Below are positions 34,690-44,177 of a DNA stretch of 64,000 bases, piece after piece; the first letter of the stretch is position 1; every line of letters begins with the position of its first letter. The stretch spans positions 161,823 to 225,822 of the forward strand of contig CAVOKN010000011.1 of assembly GCA_963696505.1 (NCBI GenBank), given 5' to 3'. The notes below the pieces were generated by a model. That model searched no databases, had not been told where the DNA came from, and saw nothing but the letters and a program-made list of their open reading frames with translations. A program made the position numbers and the translations under genes. The DNA is from CAVOKN01 sp963696505 (GTDB lineage Bacteria; Pseudomonadota; Gammaproteobacteria; Burkholderiales; Rhodocyclaceae).

Positions 34690-35892
34690 ATGCCTGACTT
34701 CCTGCGCGCGCTGAAGCACCGCAACTACCGGCTCTATTTTGCCGGCCAGGTGGTGTCGCTGGTGGGCACCTGGATGCAGCACGTGGCGATGAGCTGGCTC
34801 GCCTATCGGCTCACCGGCTCGGTGCTGGTGCTGGGCCTGGTGGGCTTCGCCGGCCAGATCCCGATCCTGCTGCTGGCGCCCTTTGGCGGAGTGTGGTCGG
34901 ACCGCGTGGACCGGCGGCGGTTGCTCATCGCCTCTCAGGTGGCGGCGATGGTCCAGGCGCTGGTACTTGCGGCGCTCACCCTGCTGCACATGGTCGCGGC
35001 CTGGCAACTGGTACTGCTGGCGCTGACCCTGGGGGCGATCAACGCGGTCGACATCCCTGCACGCCAGTCGCTGCTGGTGCAGCTGGTGGATGCCCGCGAG
35101 GATCTTCCTAATGCCATTGCGCTCAATTCCATGGCGATGAACGGCGCGCGGCTGGTCGGACCGTCGCTCGCCGGGGTGATGGTGAGCTGGGTGGGGGAGG
35201 GCGTGTGCTTCCTGATCAACGCGGCGTCCTATCTGACGGTGCTGCTCGCTCTGCTGGCGGTGCGCACGGCGCCGCGGCAGGTCGCGCCCGCGACGAGCGG
35301 CAGCGCGCTCAAGGAGGGGTTTGCCTATGCCTTCGGCAAACGCGGCATCCGTTCCCTGCTGCTGCTGGTGGCGGTGGTGAGCTTCAGCGCCACGCCGTAC
35401 ACCGTGCTGATGCCGGTCTATGCCAGGGAGATCTACGGCGGCGACGCCCGCACCCTCGGCCTGCTGCTCGGCTGCGCCGGCGGTGGCGCGCTGGCGGGAA
35501 CGATCTACCTCGCGGCGCGCCGCTCGCTGGACGGCCTGGTACGGGTGATCGGGCTGGCGCCGGTGATCGCCGGGCTTGGGCTGCTGGTGTTCGCGGCTAG
35601 CCGCAGCCTGTGGCTGGCGGTGCCGGCGCTGGTTGCGGTCGGCTTTGGCGTGATCTCCGCCGTTGCCTCCGGCAACACGCTGATCCAGTCGCGGGTGCGC
35701 GACGAGCTGCGCGGGCGGGTAATGTCGATCTTCACCATGGCCTTCCTGGGTGTGGCGCCGCTGGGCAGCCTGGCCGCGGGGGCGCTGGCGAGCGCAATCG
35801 GCGCTCCCTGGACACTGACTTTCGGCGGACTGTGCTGCGTTGCCGCCGGGCTGGCCTTCCGCCGCCTGCGGCCGGAAACCCGGGCGGCGTGA
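34690..35892 (+). CDS. MFS transporter (EntS-like exporter)
   Basis: Inner-membrane protein of 400 residues with twelve predicted helices. It begins FLRALKHRNYRLYFAGQVVSLVGTWMQHVAMSWLAYRLTG, typical of the TMEM180/EntS class of drug or siderophore exporters. The A-like motif GGVWSDRVDRRRLL lies between helices 2 and 3. PARQSLLVQLV and ELRGRVMSIFTMAFLGVAPLGSL are further family blocks. The substrate is unknown. It follows the EF-G paralogue by 23 bases. One copy of CTGACTTTC (35815-35823) lies near the 3' end. Confidence 0.85.
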   Translation: MPDFLRALKHRNYRLYFAGQVVSLVGTWMQHVAMSWLAYRLTGSVLVLGLVGFAGQIPILLLAPFGGVWSDRVDRRRLLIASQVAAMVQALVLAALTLLHMVAAWQLVLLALTLGAINAVDIPARQSLLVQLVDAREDLPNAIALNSMAMNGARLVGPSLAGVMVSWVGEGVCFLINAASYLTVLLALLAVRTAPRQVAPATSGSALKEGFAYAFGKRGIRSLLLLVAVVSFSATPYTVLMPVYAREIYGGDARTLGLLLGCAGGGALAGTIYLAARRSLDGLVRVIGLAPVIAGLGLLVFAASRSLWLAVPALVAVGFGVISAVASGNTLIQSRVRDELRGRVMSIFTMAFLGVAPLGSLAAGALASAIGAPWTLTFGGLCCVAAGLAFRRLRPETRAA

Positions 35893-35959
35893 GCGTTTTC
35901 GGCGGCCGGAACTTGTAGACTCCCGGCGTTCTAACTGAAGCAGATACCAAGGAGCAACC

Positions 35960-36895
35960 ATGAACGAACAGGAACAAAAAGCCGTATTGACCCTATGCCT
36001 GATGGCGGCTTTCGCCGACGGCGCCAAGGACGAGCGCGAGCGCGACGAGATCAAGCGGATCGCCGAGACGCTGGGCGGCGAGGGCAGCGTGAACCTGACT
36101 GCGCTCTATCAGGACGTGCTGTTCAAGCGCGTGTCCTTGCCCCAGGTGGCAACCCAGATGACGACGCCGGAACTGCGCCAGTTCGCCTTCGAGATGGCGG
36201 TTACGGTGTGCGACGCGGACGGCGTGCGCAATCCCGTCGAGGCCGACTTTCTGGAGCAGCTGCGTGCCGCCCTCGGCATCGAGGCCGGCGCGGCGCGGGC
36301 CTTCCAGGACCAGGCCGACGCGCTTGCGTCCGAGCCGCCGCAGCCGGCGGCCGGCGCGGCGGCTTTCGCCAGCTCGATGAGCCCGGCGGAGCTGGACAAG
36401 ATGATCCTCAACTACTCCATCCTCAACGGCGCGCTGGAGCTGCTGCCGCAGTCGCTGGCCTCGATGGCGATCATTCCGCTGCAAGTGAAAATGGTATATC
36501 GCGTCGGCAAGTCCCACGGCTTCGAACTGGACCAGGGCCACATCAAGGACTTCATTGCCACCCTTGGCGTGGGGCTTACCTCGCAGTACGTCGAGCAGTT
36601 CGGACGCAAGCTGATCGGCGGTCTGCTCGGCAAGGTCGCCGGCGGTCTGGGCCGCGGCCTCGGCAGTGCGGCCACCGGCTCGGCCTTTTCCTTCGCCAGT
36701 ACCTACGCCCTCGGCCAGGTGGCCCGCACCTATTACGCCGGCGGGCGCAGCCTGGACACGCAGCGGCTCAAGGAGACTTTTTCCGCGATGCTGGGCGAGG
36801 CGAAGGGCCTGCAGACGCGCTATGCGGGCGAGATCGAGCAGAAAGCACGCACCCTCGACCCCAAGCAGATCCTGCAGATGGTGCGGGAGCAGTAG
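35960..36895 (+). CDS. TerB-like / DUF697-like protein
   Basis: Protein of 311 residues. Residues 1-110 form a TerB-type helical domain (LCLMAAFADGAKDERERDEIKRIAETLGG and VTVCDADGVRNPVEADFLEQLRAALG) with two acidic loops suited to metal binding. After an Ala/Pro-rich linker, residues 145-290 resemble the DUF697/YcjF-type helical hairpin that dips into membranes: IIPLQVKMVYRVGKSHGFELD and GLGRGLGSAATGSAFSFASTYALGQVARTYY. A stress or membrane-surface role is inferred. A good AAGGAG site precedes the ATG at 35960. Confidence 0.75.
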   Translation: MNEQEQKAVLTLCLMAAFADGAKDERERDEIKRIAETLGGEGSVNLTALYQDVLFKRVSLPQVATQMTTPELRQFAFEMAVTVCDADGVRNPVEADFLEQLRAALGIEAGAARAFQDQADALASEPPQPAAGAAAFASSMSPAELDKMILNYSILNGALELLPQSLASMAIIPLQVKMVYRVGKSHGFELDQGHIKDFIATLGVGLTSQYVEQFGRKLIGGLLGKVAGGLGRGLGSAATGSAFSFASTYALGQVARTYYAGGRSLDTQRLKETFSAMLGEAKGLQTRYAGEIEQKARTLDPKQILQMVREQ

Positions 36896-36969
36896 CGGCG
36901 GCACAGCGAAGCGCCAATGACCGATAATGCACACTTGACACCACCACTTCCTAGCCGCGCGCTTCCGCC

Positions 36970-37296
36970 TTGAACCAGCTCTCCGACCTCGTCAGCCAAG
37001 CCATGGCACTGCTGGACGCGGAGCCGGAGCTCTACCGGATGGCCGACGAGATGCACCGGCATTTCGTCGGCGAGGCGATCGATGCGAATCCCCGCGAACT
37101 GGTTCCGGGGCTCGTTCTGCGCTGGCTGCACTGCGCCTGCGACCTCGAACTGTGGCAGGAAGGCCTGGCCGGGTCGCCGCCCAGGCATGACGTGGATCGC
37201 ACCTTGGATTTTGTCGCCCGCCTTGAGGATCTCGGCGTCGAACCGGTGGGCGAGAAGCGCTGCATCGACTGCGAACACCGCAAGCGCTGCGTGTGA
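36970..37296 (+). CDS. Small Cys-rich hypothetical protein
   Basis: Protein of 108 residues read from a TTG. It is acidic and helical, with a C-terminal CIDCEHRKRCV tail that could coordinate a metal, and a central LRWLHCACDLELWQEGL. No clear ribosome-binding site is visible, so the start is uncertain. Codon use is like that of its neighbours. The function is unknown. It is convergent with the pyruvate-kinase-like gene. Confidence 0.55.
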   Translation: MNQLSDLVSQAMALLDAEPELYRMADEMHRHFVGEAIDANPRELVPGLVLRWLHCACDLELWQEGLAGSPPRHDVDRTLDFVARLEDLGVEPVGEKRCIDCEHRKRCV

Positions 37297-37314
37297 GGCG
37301 GCGACGCCCGGCGT

Positions 37315-39228
37315 CTATCGTGGTTTTTCGCCCGATGCCGGCTTGCCCTTGGCCTCCGGCGGTGCATCCGAGATGCTGAGCTTGCGCAGCATCGACGACT
37401 TCTTCTCCTGGTGCGATTCCATGCGGTTGAGGACGTCGCACAGGAAATCGAGGGTCTGGCGGATGTAGGGGCCCTTGTTCAGCATCACGCACTCGGCGCG
37501 GCTGCCCATGGCGGCGTCGGTGACTTCGGCGCGCGACGGCATTCCGCCCTTGGCCAGTGACTCCAGCACCTGGGTGGCCCAGATCACCGGAATGTGGGCC
37601 GCTTCGCACAGCCACAGGATCTCCTCCTGCACTTCCGACAGCCGCTCGAAGCCGACTTCGACGCCGAGGTCGCCGCGGGCGACCATCACCGCCACCGGCG
37701 GATGGCGCATCGCGGTGAGCAGCAGGCTGGGCAGCCGGCCAAAGGCCTGCTGGGTCTCGATCTTGAGCACGATGCCGAGGTGGGCGGCGCCGAGGCGGGC
37801 GAGTTCCGCGACCAGTTGCTCGATGTCCTCGGGACGCTGCACGAAGGACACCGCCACCATGTCGCCGTGCTTGGCGACGTAGGCGAGATCCTCGATGTCC
37901 TTCTGGGTCAGCGCCGGCAACCGCAGGTCGGTGTCCGGCAGGTTGATGCCCTTCTCGCTGCGCAGCTTGGCGGTGCCGCCGACGGCGCTGGTGATCTCGA
38001 TTCGCATGCGGTCGTCGGCCACCGCCTGGATCGCGCCGGCGATCCTGCCGTCGTCGAAGAACACCCGCTCGCCGATACGCACGCTGCGGAAGATCTCCGG
38101 CAGCGAACAGCCGACCAGTGCCGGCTCCATCAGCGCGCCATCGGCGTCATGCACCGCGTCGCGGCCGGGGATTTCGCCATTCACGACATCGAGGATGTCG
38201 CCGGGCTTGAGCGTGATGGCCTGGGCGGCGGGCGGCAGGTCGCCGATCGCGGCGCGCGCCAGCACGCGCTTTTTCCGGCGCAGGGCCAGCGCCGTGCCCG
38301 GCGTGACGTAGGCGGTGCTGTCCGCCTCGCAGCTCGCGACTGCGGCCTCGATGGCGACGATCTTCAGCGTGCGCGGCCGCTCGCGGGCGTCGATCAGATC
38401 GATCTCGTCGCCGGTCTTGGCCTTGGCCAGCAGTTCGCCGCGCACCGGGATTGCGTCCTCCTCGGCGGCGGCTGCGCTCCCCTCGGGGACGAAGCGCACC
38501 GTTGCCGGCACCGTCACCTGGCCGAGGACGTTTCGCTGGGGCCGCCATTTCGCCACCGGGGCACCAGGCGAGATCGGTCCGGTGCGCAGCTTGGGCCCGG
38601 CCAGATCGAAGGAGACCTTGCAGGCACAGCCCGACTCCTTTTGCGCCTGCCTCAGGTGGCGCAGCATGCGTCCCCAGACGCGGGCATCGTCGTGGGCGCA
38701 GTTGATGCGCATGACATTCATGCCGCCGGCCGCCAGGTCGCGGATCAGCTCGGGGTCGTCGGCGGCCTCGCTCGGCATGGTGACCATGATGCGGGTGTTG
38801 CGGTCCGCCGGGCGCGGGCCGAGGATGGCGTTGGCGTGCTCGGCAAGGATCGCGTCGCCGGTCTCGAAGCTGATCGGCGGATCCTGGCGCAGCGATTCTG
38901 GCACCGGACGCTCGCGCAGGACATAGAGAATTTCCAGGACGGTGTTGAGGGAGGCCATGACATGCGCCTCCATGCGGCCGAGGGAACTCAGCCCGAGGCG
39001 TTCCAGCTCGCGCTGCAGCTCGCGGATGTCGTGGCGCCGCACTGCCAGGTAGTGCAGCAGGTTGTAGGCGCTCTCGCGCAGCACCGGCGCGGTCTTTTCC
39101 AGTGCGTCGGCGTACTCATCCTCGATCGCCAGCGCCGAGCGGCGCAACTGCTCGACGCCCCGCGTCGCCCGTTCGGCGAGCACTGCGCGGGACACTTCGT
39201 TCGCCGTGAAGCGTTGTCTCTTGGCCAA
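37315..39228 (-). CDS. Pyruvate-kinase-like protein, N-terminally extended and lacking the C domain
   Basis: Protein of about 637 residues. The first ~150 residues are helical and unassigned (EQLRRSALAIEDEYADALEKT and RRHDIRELQRELERLGLSSLGRMEAHVMASL). The rest is a pyruvate kinase barrel: TRIMVTMPSEAADDPELIRDLAAGGMNVMRINCAHDD, FDLAGPKLRTG, a large B domain, VRIGERVFFDDGRI, KGINLPDTDLRLPALTQKD and VMVARGDLGVEVGFERL. IWATQVLESLAKGGMPSRAEVTDAAMG is also present. The regulatory C-terminal domain is absent; a Lys-rich tail ends it. The TTG at 39228 is chosen because a GGAGGG site lies 8 bases upstream. The real substrate may differ from pyruvate/PEP. Confidence 0.75.
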   Translation of the reverse strand: MAKRQRFTANEVSRAVLAERATRGVEQLRRSALAIEDEYADALEKTAPVLRESAYNLLHYLAVRRHDIRELQRELERLGLSSLGRMEAHVMASLNTVLEILYVLRERPVPESLRQDPPISFETGDAILAEHANAILGPRPADRNTRIMVTMPSEAADDPELIRDLAAGGMNVMRINCAHDDARVWGRMLRHLRQAQKESGCACKVSFDLAGPKLRTGPISPGAPVAKWRPQRNVLGQVTVPATVRFVPEGSAAAAEEDAIPVRGELLAKAKTGDEIDLIDARERPRTLKIVAIEAAVASCEADSTAYVTPGTALALRRKKRVLARAAIGDLPPAAQAITLKPGDILDVVNGEIPGRDAVHDADGALMEPALVGCSLPEIFRSVRIGERVFFDDGRIAGAIQAVADDRMRIEITSAVGGTAKLRSEKGINLPDTDLRLPALTQKDIEDLAYVAKHGDMVAVSFVQRPEDIEQLVAELARLGAAHLGIVLKIETQQAFGRLPSLLLTAMRHPPVAVMVARGDLGVEVGFERLSEVQEEILWLCEAAHIPVIWATQVLESLAKGGMPSRAEVTDAAMGSRAECVMLNKGPYIRQTLDFLCDVLNRMESHQEKKSSMLRKLSISDAPPEAKGKPASGEKPR

Positions 39229-39485
39229 GCGGTCTGCCCTCCGGGTTGAAATCGAATCGTCAAATCGCCGCAATGCGGCGGCAATGATTATGGGGGCGGC
39301 AGGTTACAGCCAGATCACGGGACGGCCTCGGGCGTTCGTCTGCGGGGAAGAGAAAGCCGGACGCATATCCCGCGGAACCCGGCGTGGATGGCACGCCCCA
39401 CCGCGAGCCGGCCCGGAGGGTGCGCCGTGCGCACCGATCCAGGCCATGCCCCAAAGGCCCCGGCGCTTCCGGAGGAGAGGGAAAG

Positions 39486-42218
39486 TCAGCCTCCGGCGCC
39501 CGGCTCGGGTTCGGCGAGCCGGCGCACGATAGCGGCAATGCGTTCGTCCTGGGCCGGATCGGGGGACGCCGCGGTGGCATACCACTGGACCAGCATTGCC
39601 TCGGCGTCGGCCGCCGGAATGCCCCCGCCCTTGAATCGATCCTTGAGCGAGCCGATCTGGCGCGCCCGGCGCGTTTCGGTCAGCGCATCGGGCGAGGGCA
39701 GCCCGAGTGCGATTTCCAGGTCGAGGAGCAGCTTCTCGCGGGTCTCCCGTCCCACTTCCAGATAGGCGGAGGTGATGCCCGGTGCGGCTTCGAAGCGTTC
39801 GCCGAGGATCTTCTCCGCCTTACCCGCCAGCTTGGGCAGCGCATTCCACGCCTGCTGCGCGTCCTGCATCTGCTCTTCGGTGAGGCTGCCGCCAAGCACC
39901 GCGGCTTCGACGCTGCGTGCCAGTTCGGCCTTGCGCGCCATGAGCTCGAAGCGTGCCCGGTGCTTGGCGGCGCGCAGTTCCTCGATGCGGCGATGGGCAC
40001 GCTGGCTGGCATCGCGCGCCTGGGTGTCGGGGCCGTTGCCGCCGCGCTCGCGCGCGCCTCCCTCGGCCTGGTCCCATGCGCCGCGGAAAGTGGCCAGCGC
40101 GCGCTCGATGTCGGCGATGCTTTCGCTCGCCAGACCCGCCTCGAATTCGGCCATTGCGGCCTGGCGTGCCTGGCGGCGGGCTTCGCGCTGCGCCGTCTGT
40201 TGGTCGCGCTGGGCGTCGCGCCGGGCGAACACCGCGTCGCAGGCGGCGCGGAAGCGCTGCCACAGCGCCTGCTCGTCGTTGCGGGCCAGCTTCACGCTGG
40301 TCGCCTGCTCGCGCCAGCGCTCCTGGGCGGATTTGGCTTGGGCGATGGCGCGGCCGATGTCCGGTGCTTCGCGCAGGGCCTCGATCGACGCGACCAGTTC
40401 TTCCCGGCGTGCGATCTCGCGCTGGCTGGCATCGGTGACGCGTTCGTCGATGGCGGCGACCAGGGTGTCGAGCCGCTTGCGCAACTGGCGTTCGTCGCGG
40501 AAGCTGGCCGGCGGCGCGCTGCGCCACTCGGCGAGGATCTCCTGGCGGCGGGCCTGGACCACCTTGAGGTCAGCATGCTCCCAGACCATTCCGCCCAGCC
40601 ATGCCTCCCATTCCGCGAGCAGGGCCTCGCGGGCGGCGCGGGCGGCGTCGTGGCGCTCCGCTTCCTGGGCGCGATGCTCGGCCACGGGCTGGTAGGCCTG
40701 CTCGAGGGCGGTATCGAAGCGTTCCCATTGCGCCTTGGAGGCCGGCGCATGGGCGTCGAGGCCCTTCCACTCCTTGCGCAGTGCCGGCACGGCACGGGCG
40801 CGCTCGTCCACATCGGGCTCTGCGGCGAGCAATGCCTCCGCCGCCTCGATCAGGTGCTCGCGAGCCTGGTCGGTACTCCAGCGCGCCCAGCCGCGCAGAC
40901 GGCTCACCTGGGCGTGGGCGCGGGCGAGGCGCCGCCCCAGGGCGCCAGGCGCCTGGCTGCCGGCCAGGCTCTGCTCGATGCGCCTTTGCGCGGCCTCGGC
41001 TTCCGCCAGATGGCCGTCCTCCAGCGCCTGGTCGAGGGTGTCGAGCAGCGTCGTGACCACGGCCATGTCCACCTGCCGCCTGGGCGGCGCCGCTTCGGCG
41101 GCGGCGGGTTCCGGCGCGGGCTCGGCGACGGTCTCGACCTCAGGGGAAGCCTCGACCTGGGGCTGTAGCGAGCGCCAGCGGGATTCCAGCAGGGAAAGGC
41201 TGAGAGGATTGGCCGGCTTTTCCAGCGCTTGCCAGGTGGCGATGCGCTCGGCATCGACCTCGCCGGCGGGAATCGTGTCGAGGAAGTCGGCGCAGGCCCG
41301 CGCCCGTTCCGATTCCGCGGCGATCTCGGCGAAGCGCGCGGCGATCTGCTCCCCGGCCTGCCCGATGGCGTGCATTGCCGCCTGCCCCGAGAGCCACGGC
41401 GGGGATTGGGCCGCGGCCTGCGCCAGTTCGTCTGCCCGGGACCGCCAAGCTTCGATGCGTTGGGCTTCGGGCCAGGTCCGGGACTGCATCTCTTCGAGCA
41501 GCGCCTCGGTCTGGCCCTGAAGCGCCTGAAGTTGGCGTGCCGCGTCGGCCTCCTCGCGGACGCGCGTCCGGGCCTGCTCCAGCAGGCGCGCGCATTCCGC
41601 CAGTTCGTCGCCGCCCTCGCCCAGGCTGCGCAGTTCCTTCTCGGCGTCGAGCAGGCGCGACAGCGGCAGCGGCTGGGCTTCCAGCAGTCCCATCACGGTG
41701 AGCGCCAGTTCCGAGGCGCCACGCGCCCGTTCGGCTGCCTGGCGGCGGCGTTTCAGGGTCTCGGTGCAGTAGCGGTAGACGCCCTTGTCGCGGTCGCGGC
41801 TCTGTTCGGCGACTCGCTCCAGAAAGTCAGTGTCCATGATGTGGCGCGCCGCCTCCAGCCGCAGCTCGGAAAAGCGCCCGCGCTTCGCCACCTCGGCGAA
41901 GGCGGCGTCGCCCTGGAGGTGCCGCGACCACTCGCGGGCCGTCGCCTTGTCTTCCGCATGGCATACCGCTTCGAGCCAGGTCTCGGCGGCGTCTTCCGCC
42001 GCGGGGCTCTGGTGGAGCTGGGCCAGGCCTCGTCCCAGCTCGCGTTCGCGGGTGCTGCGCTCTTCCGCCGTGGCGGCCAGCGCGACGGCATGCCGCAGGC
42101 GGGGAAGGTCAACGGCGGGTGGCGCCGGGCGGGCCGGTGCCGCTCCCGCGCCGGAAGGAGCGACTGGAGGAAGCTTCTTCTCTGCGGGCCTGCCGAGGAG
42201 GTTGCGCAACCAGTTCAT
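39486..42218 (-). CDS. DUF349 protein, coiled-coil rich
   Basis: Protein of 910 residues with repeated DUF349 units of the type W..F....D..F..RDAQ (ALWQRFRAACDAVFARRDAQR and AQWERFDTALEQAYQPVAEHRAQ). Long charged helices rich in Glu, Arg and Ala indicate coiled coils. The N-terminus MNWLRNLLGRPAEKKLPP is typical of the betaproteobacterial members. There is no signal peptide. The function of the family is not established. The stop codon TGA overlaps the recurrent 9-mer (39481-39489). The GNAT gene ends 39 bases upstream. Confidence 0.8.
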   Translation of the reverse strand: MNWLRNLLGRPAEKKLPPVAPSGAGAAPARPAPPAVDLPRLRHAVALAATAEERSTRERELGRGLAQLHQSPAAEDAAETWLEAVCHAEDKATAREWSRHLQGDAAFAEVAKRGRFSELRLEAARHIMDTDFLERVAEQSRDRDKGVYRYCTETLKRRRQAAERARGASELALTVMGLLEAQPLPLSRLLDAEKELRSLGEGGDELAECARLLEQARTRVREEADAARQLQALQGQTEALLEEMQSRTWPEAQRIEAWRSRADELAQAAAQSPPWLSGQAAMHAIGQAGEQIAARFAEIAAESERARACADFLDTIPAGEVDAERIATWQALEKPANPLSLSLLESRWRSLQPQVEASPEVETVAEPAPEPAAAEAAPPRRQVDMAVVTTLLDTLDQALEDGHLAEAEAAQRRIEQSLAGSQAPGALGRRLARAHAQVSRLRGWARWSTDQAREHLIEAAEALLAAEPDVDERARAVPALRKEWKGLDAHAPASKAQWERFDTALEQAYQPVAEHRAQEAERHDAARAAREALLAEWEAWLGGMVWEHADLKVVQARRQEILAEWRSAPPASFRDERQLRKRLDTLVAAIDERVTDASQREIARREELVASIEALREAPDIGRAIAQAKSAQERWREQATSVKLARNDEQALWQRFRAACDAVFARRDAQRDQQTAQREARRQARQAAMAEFEAGLASESIADIERALATFRGAWDQAEGGARERGGNGPDTQARDASQRAHRRIEELRAAKHRARFELMARKAELARSVEAAVLGGSLTEEQMQDAQQAWNALPKLAGKAEKILGERFEAAPGITSAYLEVGRETREKLLLDLEIALGLPSPDALTETRRARQIGSLKDRFKGGGIPAADAEAMLVQWYATAASPDPAQDERIAAIVRRLAEPEPGAGG

Positions 42219-42257
42219 GGCGTTTTTCCCTGGGGGTGAGTTGCGGGGAACCGGGGC

Positions 42258-42803
42258 TCAGGCGAGAGTTGCTTCCATGAGCACCGTCTTGTCTAGGAAT
42301 CCGTCCATTGCGGCCATTTCGCCGATTTCCGAGAATCCTACGCTGCGCCAGAACTTCAGCGCCTGATGATTGTTGGCAACGACGCCGATGCGGCAGGACT
42401 TCATGCCCCAGCGGCGCATGTTGGCCGCCAGCATGTCGAAGACGGTCCGGCCCAGCCCGATGCCCTGGTAGTGTTCGGACAGCAGCAGCAGGCCGATGGT
42501 GGCCTGCTCCGGATCCCGGCAGCCGGCCAGCACGTGGGCGACGCCGATCACCGCCGTGTCGAGCCCGATGCTGAACACGTAATGGTGCTCGCTGGTGCAG
42601 CCCAGCGGCAGCTCTTCCTCGACGAACCAGAGCTTGATGCTTTCGGGGTCGGGAAGCTGGCCCTCGACGGAGAGGAAGTAGTTCGGCGCTTCGAGGCACA
42701 CGCGATGTATCTCGTCGCACAGGTCCGGGGGACAGGCGGTCAGCCGGCACAGGGTGACGCTGCCGTGCTCCGTCTGGGCGCGGTTGATGTCGTCATCGCT
42801 CAT
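42258..42803 (-). CDS. GNAT-family N-acetyltransferase
   Basis: Protein of 181 residues with the acetyl-CoA-binding motif A, ATIGLLLLSEHYQGIGLGRTVFDMLAANM (Q-G-I-G-L-G), and motif B VVANNHQALKFWRSVGFSEIGE. It uses acetyl-CoA to acetylate an unknown amine. The MSDDDINRAQTEHG start fixes the ATG at 42803. It is divergent from the EAL-CZB gene (132-base gap) and upstream of the DUF349 gene on the same strand. Confidence 0.82.
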   Translation of the reverse strand: MSDDDINRAQTEHGSVTLCRLTACPPDLCDEIHRVCLEAPNYFLSVEGQLPDPESIKLWFVEEELPLGCTSEHHYVFSIGLDTAVIGVAHVLAGCRDPEQATIGLLLLSEHYQGIGLGRTVFDMLAANMRRWGMKSCRIGVVANNHQALKFWRSVGFSEIGEMAAMDGFLDKTVLMEATLA

Positions 42804-42935
42804 GCTTGTCCTCCCGTGGGCATTTTGGCCGGATTGTCCCATTACTCGTGGGGGGATGCCATCACCCGGTGCGCGGCGAGGGCGAGGAGTGGTTATCATG
42901 GCGTGCAGCATCCTGAACGCAGGCGGAGGGGGGCC

Positions 42936-44111
42936 ATGACGATCAGCGCGGCGGACATCCGACAGGGCTTGGCCCAGGGGGAGTTCGTGTTCCACTACCA
43001 GCCCAAGACTGCCTTCCTGACCGGGCGCGTCACCGGCGCCGAGGCGCTGATCCGCTGGGAGCGGGGTGGCGAAAGTCAGCTGCTGCCGGACGCCTTTATT
43101 CCGCTCGCCCAGGCCAGCGGCCTGATGCCAGATGTAACCCAGGCCATGTTTCCCCGCCTGCTGGAGGACTATCGCCGCATTCGCGCGGCCGAGCCCGACA
43201 CGCGTGTCGCGCTCAACGTCACCGCCCAGGACCTGGACACGCCTCGCCTGCTGGCGCTGGTGCGGGAGGCCGTGGAGCGCGGTGCGATCGACGCCGACCA
43301 CCTGGAGATCGAGATCACCGAAAGCGCCGTAGTGTCCGGCAGCGACGAGTGCGAGGCGAGCCTCGCCGCCCTCACCAGCGCGGGAATCCAGCTTGCGATG
43401 GACGACTACGGCACCGGCTTCTCGTCGCTGGCGACACTGAACCGGTTTCCTTTCGCTGCGATCAAGATGGACCAGAGCTTCGTGCTGCGGATGCTGCAGT
43501 CGGCGAAGAGCGCGACGCTGGTCAAGGCAAGCGTGGCGATGGCGCAGATGCTCGGGGTCAAGACGGTGATCGAGGGCATCGAGTCGGAAGGCGTCTACCG
43601 CTCGCTGCTGCACTGCGGCTGCACGGAAGGGCAGGGCTACTGGATCAGTCCGCCGCTGGCGCCCGAGGCCTACCTCGATTTCCTGCGCTCGGGGCGCACC
43701 TGGCCCGCCTCGCCGGTGGGACTGCTGCGCATGGCGCGCCTGAGTCACACCTGGCAGCAGAGCCTGCTGATGGACGAAGTCTTCGCTTATCTGGGCAGCC
43801 AGCGCAGCGAAGGGCTCACCCTCCAGGGATTGCACACCGGCCACCGCGAATGCACCTTGGGCTGCTGGTACTACGGAGCGGGGCAGAGCTTCAACGACGA
43901 TGCGGATTTCCAGGCGCTGGAAGCGCCCCACAGGGCAATGCATCAGGCTTGCGAGCGCATCTTCGTTGCGATCGAGGGGCAGGCCGGTCGCGAGACCCTC
44001 AGGGATCTGTTGCGCGAACTTAGCGATAACTCCTGCCGCGTCGCAGACTGTCTTCAGCACCTCGAAACGCGCTTGCTCGTGGAGGAACTGGCGCAGCATA
44101 CGAGCGGCTGA
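42936..44111 (+). CDS. EAL-domain protein with C-terminal CZB zinc domain
   Basis: Protein of 391 residues. An EAL phosphodiesterase domain fills residues 5-255. Its signatures are FHYQPKTAFLTGRVTGAEALIRW, the metal and substrate residues in LNVTAQDL and EIEITES, MDDYGTGFSSLATL (DDYGTG), KMDQSFV and VIEGIESEGVY, ending in EGQGYWISPPL. It should hydrolyse cyclic di-GMP. The C-terminal ~120 residues fit a chemoreceptor zinc-binding (CZB) domain: MARLSHTWQQSLL, GHRECTLGCWYYGAG and the His of EAPHRAMHQ. Zinc may therefore control the activity. GGAGGGGGG precedes the ATG. Confidence 0.85.
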   Translation: MTISAADIRQGLAQGEFVFHYQPKTAFLTGRVTGAEALIRWERGGESQLLPDAFIPLAQASGLMPDVTQAMFPRLLEDYRRIRAAEPDTRVALNVTAQDLDTPRLLALVREAVERGAIDADHLEIEITESAVVSGSDECEASLAALTSAGIQLAMDDYGTGFSSLATLNRFPFAAIKMDQSFVLRMLQSAKSATLVKASVAMAQMLGVKTVIEGIESEGVYRSLLHCGCTEGQGYWISPPLAPEAYLDFLRSGRTWPASPVGLLRMARLSHTWQQSLLMDEVFAYLGSQRSEGLTLQGLHTGHRECTLGCWYYGAGQSFNDDADFQALEAPHRAMHQACERIFVAIEGQAGRETLRDLLRELSDNSCRVADCLQHLETRLLVEELAQHTSG

Positions 44112-44177
44112 ACGCCGCTGCAGGGGCGGTCTTGGCGGAGGATAATCTGCTACCCGCCAGCCGCCGGATACCTTTCG

